Source: Larix kaempferi | Lineage: Eukaryota > Streptophyta > Pinopsida > Pinales > Pinaceae | Reading direction: 5' to 3' | DNA: 64,000 nucleotides | Assembly (NCBI GenBank): GCA_027924585.1 | Contig: BSBM01001444.1 | Location: 2,232,001-2,296,000 of the forward strand | Part shown: in pieces, positions 58,450 to 64,000 of the stretch | Position numbering within the stretch: the stretch's first letter is position 1 | Layout: each line of letters starts with the position of its first letter | Program-made: the position numbers and the translations under genes | Notes under the pieces: model-generated | What the model saw: the letters and a program-made list of their open reading frames with translations, nothing else | Database searches by the model: none | What the model was told of the DNA's origin: nothing

Positions 58450-58635
58450 TTATTAATTATTAAGTGAAAGGGTGTAACCCTTCACTATACATGCTCAAGC
58501 CTATAAAAGCGAGCCTCATTGTAAATTATTAATCATGCATTATCAATTATATATTATTATTTTATCAAATGGAGTTATTTTCCATTGCAGGATTATTCGC
58601 TTGAATAATCACTGAGTATATCCGGACACGGATAT
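58450..58635 (+). promoter_or_regulatory. TATA promoter followed by three hairpins
   Basis: GTGAAAGGG/CCCTTCAC forms an imperfect hairpin near 58465-58488. TATAAAAG follows at 58502, and then GAGCCTCATTGTAAA about 10-25 bases on, like the B-type LTR core promoter. Three inverted repeats come next: AATGGA/TCCATT (58568-58585), GATTATT/AATAATC (58591-58610) and ATATCCG/CGGATAT (58618-58635). The whole resembles the U3-R junction of a retroelement with a structured RNA 5' end. No LTR edges could be placed. Confidence 0.5.
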
Positions 58636-58639
58636 AGCA

Positions 58640-61251
58640 TGCACTTTGTCCATTTGTTAGACTGCCTACCATCACCTTTTTCTTGGCTGCCCACTGTCCA
58701 AACAGTGGACTGTCCATGCCTCGTTGGCTGCCCACTTTTCCCACTTTTTTACTGTCTCTTGTCCTCCTTTTGGGTCTGTTTGTTGTCCATGTTCTTGGCT
58801 GCAAATTGCTCTACAAAACAGTGCTCTTTCTCACCTCCAACGCTGCCCTTTTTGCCCATCCATTTGACTGTCCATTTTCCACTGTTGACTGTCCATTTTG
58901 TCCCCTATTTTGGACAATCCTCCCTCTTTGCATCCCTGTCATTCATCCCACCTTCATCTCTGCCCTAAAAGTCACAAAACAACAAAACGATAAAGAGTTT
59001 TTGCTAAGACTTAGTTAGTTTAATTACAAAGGTTTGTTAGTGGTTAGATCTTGTTTTCACTTTTGCATTTCATTGTTTTAGTTTTAACTCATTGTTTCAA
59101 AGCTAGTAGTTATTTGTTTCACTTTAGATCTTACTCAAAAGCTAGATTTTGCATATCAAAGTGAATGGCATATAGATTAGATCTTACTTTGCATTGCATT
59201 TAGATCTCATTTACAAGTTAGACTTGCATCTTAGACCTCATTTATAAGTTAAAAGTTCAAAATAGTTTCAAGATCTATCTTTGACTTTGAGCTAGTAGTT
59301 AATGGGTGCCTAGTTTGAATGTTTTGTCTTGTAGGTGTTGAAGAGGACCAAAATTCAAAAGAGAAGTGAAAAGCAAGAAGAGGTTGCCAAAGCTAATTGC
59401 AAAAGACAAGAAGAAACATAACCCAAAATCAAGCACCAAAACCAAGAAGACTCAAACTTGTTGAGATTTTGAACCAAAGTGCCAATCATTCTCCTTTTGT
59501 AAAAAGCCATTAAGGCTTGTTTCATTTCATTTTTTCAAGCTTCGTCAAAAGGTTGAAATTCCTAAATATTGTACTTGTTTAATAAATCTCTGATTTGTGG
59601 GGTCTTTAATCCCCCACCCCCAACTTCCCCATTTGGGGAAGTCTTGAAGTGTCTTTGATTGGTTTTATTTTCTAGCTTAGATCTCTGATATGCTCTTAGA
59701 TTAGTTTCCATTTCAATAAACTGTTTAAAGTAGAAATCTTTTGAATTTCACTGATAGTGGATCAAGAGTGCTCTCTAGCGAAGAGTTGTTTTTTTTATTT
59801 TTCGATTTACTTACCCCCATGCTCTCTCGAGTACGGTCTTTGACCTGAAAGGGATTCTTGGGTAGATTAGACTTTATTTTCTGTTCAGTATTTTATTTTC
59901 ATCTTGTCGCCTCTCTTTCAAGTTTTGACCAGAGTAAGCTAACTTTGGGATTGTGTCCCAAAGGCCACATAGTTTTGTGGTAGCTACTCGTTCCCCCGTT
60001 AGCATCTTGTGGACATCCAGCTAGCTGGAAGGTTTCCAGGACTGACGGTTCTAGCGATTAGCCTTGTTTGGAAGTTGATCCCACTTTAGAATAAATCTGC
60101 TTGGTAGAACACTAGATTTTGTTTTCTGTTATCTTCAAGATCTTTCTTTGTGGTTGTCCTTATTTTTTTCAGTCATTTTCAGTTTCATTTACTTTATTAA
60201 GTTTCACAATCGCTTCATTTCTTGCAATAAAACGAACAAAGCCTCTTGAACTTGGCCAAATCCAAGTCAAGAGCACTCTCTGTCAGAGAGCATATAGATT
60301 TGCACTTTCCCCCTGCATTAGGCATTTTAAAGTAGGAAATCTCTTGAACTATGGTCTTAAGACTAAGTCAAGAGCGCTCTCTGTCTGAGAGTTGAACAAG
60401 TGCTCTAAATAAATAAAACTTTTCAATCCACACTTCCCCCTTAATTAATTTATCTTGGTCGTTTGTCCAACACCCGTATGCTCTACCAACCGGAAACGGT
60501 TGGACTAGTACTCAGAAAGGTGAAGGACTTGATAATCTCATAAGTGATAATTAATTCAAACTTTCAACCCCATAACCAACGAACTGGCGTTGTTCAAAAA
60601 GTATTCAAAGCAGTTCTCAGGGGAGGCGCCGGATTGCCGAATCTGCGACACAGTGGCTGGTTAGCATTGCGCGCCTTGCTGTGATTCCCAGGTCCGACAT
60701 GTCTCTTAAAGGAGCTGCTTAGAATGTCTTTCCGGACACTTTTTTGATATCCTTGGTTACAACCCTAATAATCAAGACCATTAAAACTTTGAAGTTACAA
60801 AGATAATTTGCATAACGATCTCACGAACAATTACTTTGAGACGTATTTTCCATTGGATAAGGCACTGGTCCTTTAAATCATTTTAAATTTATCTATCCGT
60901 GGATGCTTTTAATTATCATAAGTCTTTACATACTGTTTCGCAACGTGGATTGCTTTTTATCTTATGTTTCATTTGAAGTAAACTTGTGTCTTTTCATCAA
61001 CTAAAACTCCTAAACAACACTCATCCGCATCACCACACATTTTAACACTTAGAAACAAGAGCCTTAGTGAAATTCTTTTTTAGGGACTACCCCCCTTGGC
61101 TTCGTTAGGAGTTTTCCTAAACAGAGGAGCTGGGATTTAGGTGACAGTACCTAGCTCATTGCTTGCCCCCAAGGCCACACCTCTCCCTGCTTCCAGCGAG
61201 GGAGACAGCTTTCAAGAGATTTCCGCTGCAGGTGTGCGATCGACGAACAAC
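58640..61251. other. Unassigned non-coding retroelement-like region
   Basis: No credible gene; overlapping frames at 58639-59018 and 60119-60388 are T-rich chance frames. The region has several strong inverted repeats: CTTCCCCA/TGGGGAAG (59626-59643), CCAACCG-GAAA-CGGTTGG (60486-60503), and a phrase TCAAGAGYGCTCTCT recurring near 59762, 60272 and 60368, twice with an adjacent self-complementary CTCTC...GAGAG. AATAAA occurs at about 59580 and 60410. It probably comprises LTR and leader sequence of one or more gypsy elements. Confidence 0.4.
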
Positions 61252-63497
61252 ACAGTCGAACTTGGGAAGATCATTTAAAGCACCTTGATGAAGTACTCGG
61301 AATCCTAAAAGAACAATCACTATATGCCAAGACGTCCTTTTGCGAGTTCGGTATGCAAGAGATGTTGTATTTGGGACACGTGATAGGAGCAAATGGGGTA
61401 CGGGTACACTTGGAAAAGATTAGAGCCATACTGGATTGGCCTACACCTAAAAATGTGACAGAGTTGAAAGGATTTTTGGGCCTTTGCACCTACTACAGGA
61501 GGTATGTCAACGGTTTCTCACAGATGACAGCACCACTCACAGATCTTACTAAAAAAGGGGCATTCAGTTGGTCAGAGGGATCACAACGGACATTTGAAGA
61601 AATGAAAAAGGTAATGAGTTCATACCTTGTACTAGCACTACCAGATTTTACACAGCCATTCATATTAGAATGTGATGCTTCAGGAGAGGGTGTGATGCTT
61701 CAAGAGAGGGTATAGGAGCAATATTGATGCAGAATAATCACCCTATTGCATTCGAAAGTAGAAAACTCAAGGACTATGAGCGCCACTATTCAATATATGA
61801 CAAGTAAATGTTAGCCATTCTCCATGCACTAACAAAGTTCAGGCAATACTTAGTGGGTGGCAGATTCAAGATTAAGACAGATCACAACAGCTTCAAGTAC
61901 TTCCTGGGACAGAAAGAATTGAACGAGGCAACAAAAATGAGTGAGTAAGATTCAAGACTATGACTTTGAGATTGAATAGATAAAGGGAAAAAACAATGTG
62001 GTAGCAGATGCACTTTCTAGACGACTAGCCACTTTATCTCTTATGAGCATTTCATCGGATTAAAGATCTCATCTTTTGGTCGAATACTCCAAAGATAAGT
62101 TTACTTGCGAAATATTGGATGGACAGGTTCAAGATGACAGGTATAGAGTAATAGATGACATTATATACTATAAAAACATAATCTACTTAGTCATCGAGTC
62201 TGCACTTAAGAAAAAGATTCTACAAGCTTCTCATAACTCACCTTTAGCAGGACACCAGGGGTTTCTTAAGACATGCAGGCAGATTAGAGAGAGGTTCTCA
62301 TGAAAGGGCCTCAAGAATGATGTAATGCAGCACTTGAGGGAATGCAGTTTGTGCCAACAGAATAAGATAGAGCATAATCATCCAACAGGTCTACTACAAC
62401 CATTACCCATTCCCGAGCAAAAATGGGAAAGCATTTCAATCGACTTTATTACAGGGTTTCCCAAGGTACAGGGTAGAGACTATTTCTACGTAGTGGTGGA
62501 CAGGTTGACTAAGTTCACTCACTTCTTTTCCATTCCTTCCGACTATTCAACCGCACAGGTCCCGGATTGTTTTTCACAGAGGTATTCAGGTTGCACGGGT
62601 TACCTAAGACCATTGTCAGTGATGGAGACAGCAAGCTCACCAGAGCATTTTGGCAGGAGCTTTTCAAGTAGGTTGGGACAGAATTGGCGATGAACACGAG
62701 TTATCATCCTCAAATCGACAGACAGACAAAGATAGTTGACAAGTGGATTGAGGGATACTTGAGGAACTATGTATCAGGTCAGCAGAGGACATGGATTAAA
62801 TGGCTACACCTAGCGGAACACTGCTACGATACTACACACCATCGGTATGACTCCTTTTAAAGCATTGTACAGTTATGATGCCTTATCTTTTGCAGATTTG
62901 ATATTTAGTGACAGCAGGGCTCCTAAAGCCAAGGAGAGCTTTCAGGAAAGTCAAGATATTCTTAAGATACTCAAAGAAAACGTACAGGTTGCCCAAAATC
63001 AGCAAAACGTATATGCAGATAGACACAGGATCGAGCGCAGTTTTGAGGTAGGGGATTTGGTATATTTACGTCTACAACCTTACAGACAATCGTCGCTTAA
63101 AAAGAAAGGAGCAGAGAAACTTAAGCCTCGCTTTTATGGTCCTTACAAGATAATATGGAAAGTGGGAGAGGTGGCATATGAGCTCGAATTACCAAAGGAA
63201 AGCAAGATTCATAACGTGTTCCATGTGTCTAACCTCAATAAAGCAGTAGGTCAACAGATTGTTACTTCATCAGAACTACCCCCCCTTGATGATGAGGGGC
63301 AACTGATATTGGTTCCAGAACAAATCCTGGAAGTTTTCTTTTTTGAAAGAAAACTAAGGAACAGCATCATACGAGAGTACTTGGATCAATGGAAAGAATT
63401 GTCTATAGAAGAGGCCACTAGGGAAGGAGAATACGTATTACAGCACCCAGCTTACAATTGCTTGAGGACAAGCAATTTCGAGCGGGGAGGACTGTAA
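61252..63497 (+). pseudogene. Ty3/gypsy RT (3' part)-RNase H-integrase-chromodomain remnant
   Basis: It begins abruptly inside RT just after the catalytic block (SRTWEDHLKHLDEVL, about 61257) and continues with LGHVIGANGVRV and FLGLCTYYRRYVNGF. RNase H: ECDASGEG near 61668, then KTDHNSFKYFLG and [10 protein letters not shown]. Integrase: HNSPLAGHQGF, CSLCQQNK, SIDFITGFP (first catalytic Asp, about 62440) and SDGDSKL; the catalytic Glu site reads QTKIVDKW, so Lys replaces Glu. GPY: PRFYGPYKIIWKVG. A C-terminal chromodomain-like segment (IREYLDQWKELSIEEAT) ends at TAA 63495-63497, inside the first bases of the LTR. Breaks: a 20-bp duplication shifts frame at 61691, stops follow near 61807, 61940, 61978, 62301 and 62669, and there are further frame changes near 62565 and 62840. 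Gag, protease and most of RT are missing. Confidence 0.93.
61671..61710 (+). repeat. 20-bp tandem duplication that shifts the pol frame
   Basis: TGTGATGCTTCAGGAGAGGG (61671-61690) is followed at once by the same 20 bases with one change (CAAGAGAGGG, 61691-61710). Because 20 is not a multiple of three, it breaks the RNase H frame exactly at the catalytic DASGEG motif. Confidence 0.97.
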
Positions 63498-63913
63498 TGT
63501 CCGCTTTTGCTTAAGCATAGAGGACCATCCCGCTAACCTATCTAATTCCCATAGGGTCGAACGGGTACTGACATTCAGGGAATTGAGTGAGGATTGATGC
63601 CATTTACACCATAAGAAGATCTTAATTATGGTTATTAGATCATCAGTAGGTAAAGGATGGCCGTAGGAACTAGGCGCCCCCTACATGCATGGCATGCGAG
63701 CCAGATTTCATATTGCGTGCACTGAAACACCTTTATTGAGCTTTCATACACATGAAAAGCACTGCATGCAAGTCAGCTGGAAATTAGAAGAGAAAAGTGA
63801 CATAGTCATGCAAAAGTCAGGTCAGACCATGTGAAAGTTATAAAAGAAAGGTAAAGTGAGTGAGTAAGATCTGCTTATCTGATTATTGATTTGAGAAGTC
63901 GACTTGGAGAGCT
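63493..63913 (+). mobile_element. 3' LTR (5' part) of the second gypsy element
   Basis: It starts TGTAATGTCC directly after the purine tract GCGGGGAGGAC (63482-63492) and the pol stop codon. A TATA-like TATAAAAG lies near 63839-63846. The LTR is cut at 63913 by TGTTATCACA, the start of another LTR, so its R-U5 part is missing here and may resume beyond the window. Confidence 0.8.
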
Positions 63914-64000
63914 TGTTATCACATCTATGCTAGCTGGAGCTACCATCAGACTGTGTGGCCGAGGAGCACACAGTACTTTTTTTTCTAGATCAGAGATGGA
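63914..64000 (+). mobile_element. Start of another A-type giant LTR
   Basis: TGTTATCACA (63914-63923) opens sequence homologous to 47209 onward: a short terminal hairpin (TAGCT/AGCTA), then ACTGTGTGGCCGAGGAGCAC, the T-tract and a TCTAGATCA block. It runs off the window. It could be the 3' LTR of the 47209 element or a separate insertion into the LTR at 63493; position inside that LTR favours the latter. GAGCT (63909-63913) is the candidate left target copy. Confidence 0.82.
63950..63974 (+). other. LTR hairpin plus T-tract (ACTGTGTG/CACACAGT)
   Basis: An 8-bp inverted repeat around CCGAGGA, followed by ACTTTTTTTT, at the same distance from the LTR start as 47250-47274. One C-G pair of the other copy is T-A here, and the innermost pair is lost. 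Confidence 0.85.

Noticed and set aside
57811-58640. Endogenous pararetrovirus (caulimovirid) fragment
   Set aside because: Promoter layout and coiled coil are suggestive, but no movement, capsid, protease or RT motif of that family is seen, so it is kept only as a hypothesis.
63493-64000. A single LTR running from 63493 to the window end
   Set aside because: TGTTATCACA at 63914 and the following hairpin match the start of a different LTR family (47209), so there are two elements.

Overview
The window looks like gene-poor DNA from a large plant nuclear genome, most likely a conifer or other gymnosperm. Four things point there: nested plant-type LTR retrotransposons, several with LTRs of 2.8 to 4.5 kb; a Penelope-like element (PLE) with a GIY-YIG endonuclease, a class reported in conifers (the Dryad group) but otherwise rare in seed plants; AT-rich spacers; and only one host gene that I can recognise, itself broken. 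No complete host gene, rRNA, tRNA or CRISPR array was found.

Layout. Bases 1-5.7 kb hold remnants: a copia-like LTR with an internal 300-bp repeat, the 3' end of a chromodomain-bearing Ty3/gypsy element (minus), and the RNase H end plus 3' LTR of a Ty1/copia element (minus). An AT-rich spacer follows. At 8.5-10.2 kb is the 3' part of a PLE: an intact GIY-YIG endonuclease ORF and, 1.15 kb further on, a hammerhead-ribozyme-like motif. From 11252 to 24776 lies a complete, very young Ty3/gypsy chromovirus (Tekay-like, minus). It has 2759-bp LTRs that differ at a single base by eye, a CTTGG target-site duplication (TSD), an initiator-Met-tRNA primer site and an intact 1520-codon gag-pol-chromodomain ORF. 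From 28 to 29.3 kb is a decayed gypsy protease/RT.

From 29.6 to 39.3 kb are two copies of an undescribed-looking 1.43-1.46 kb poly(A) retroposon. Each has its own 10-11 bp TSD and an ORF that matches no family I know. A 4476-bp solo LTR (minus, TSD GACAC) lies between them, and an LTR fragment follows the second. At 42.6-44.0 kb is an intron-containing pseudogene of an ARID-HMG-box DNA-binding protein (minus).

From 47.2 kb onward is an Athila/Tat-like gypsy element (plus): a 3861-bp LTR, a tRNA-Asp-type primer site and a decayed gag-protease. A 4523-bp solo LTR (TSD CAACC) is inserted between its primer site and gag. Its protease runs into a foreign coiled-coil ORF with a TATA promoter and stacked hairpins. 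From 61.25 kb is the 3' half of another chromodomain gypsy element, whose LTR is cut at 63914 by the start of a further long LTR of the 47.2-kb type.

Function. The sequence is a record of layered retroelement insertion, recombination to solo LTRs, and decay. Only the Tekay-like polyprotein, the PLE endonuclease domain and the retroposon ORF of the first copy remain open. The most noteworthy signals are the poly(A) retroposon pair, the PLE endonuclease with its ribozyme-like motif, and a family of giant LTRs sharing 10-bp terminal inverted repeats and covarying terminal hairpins.
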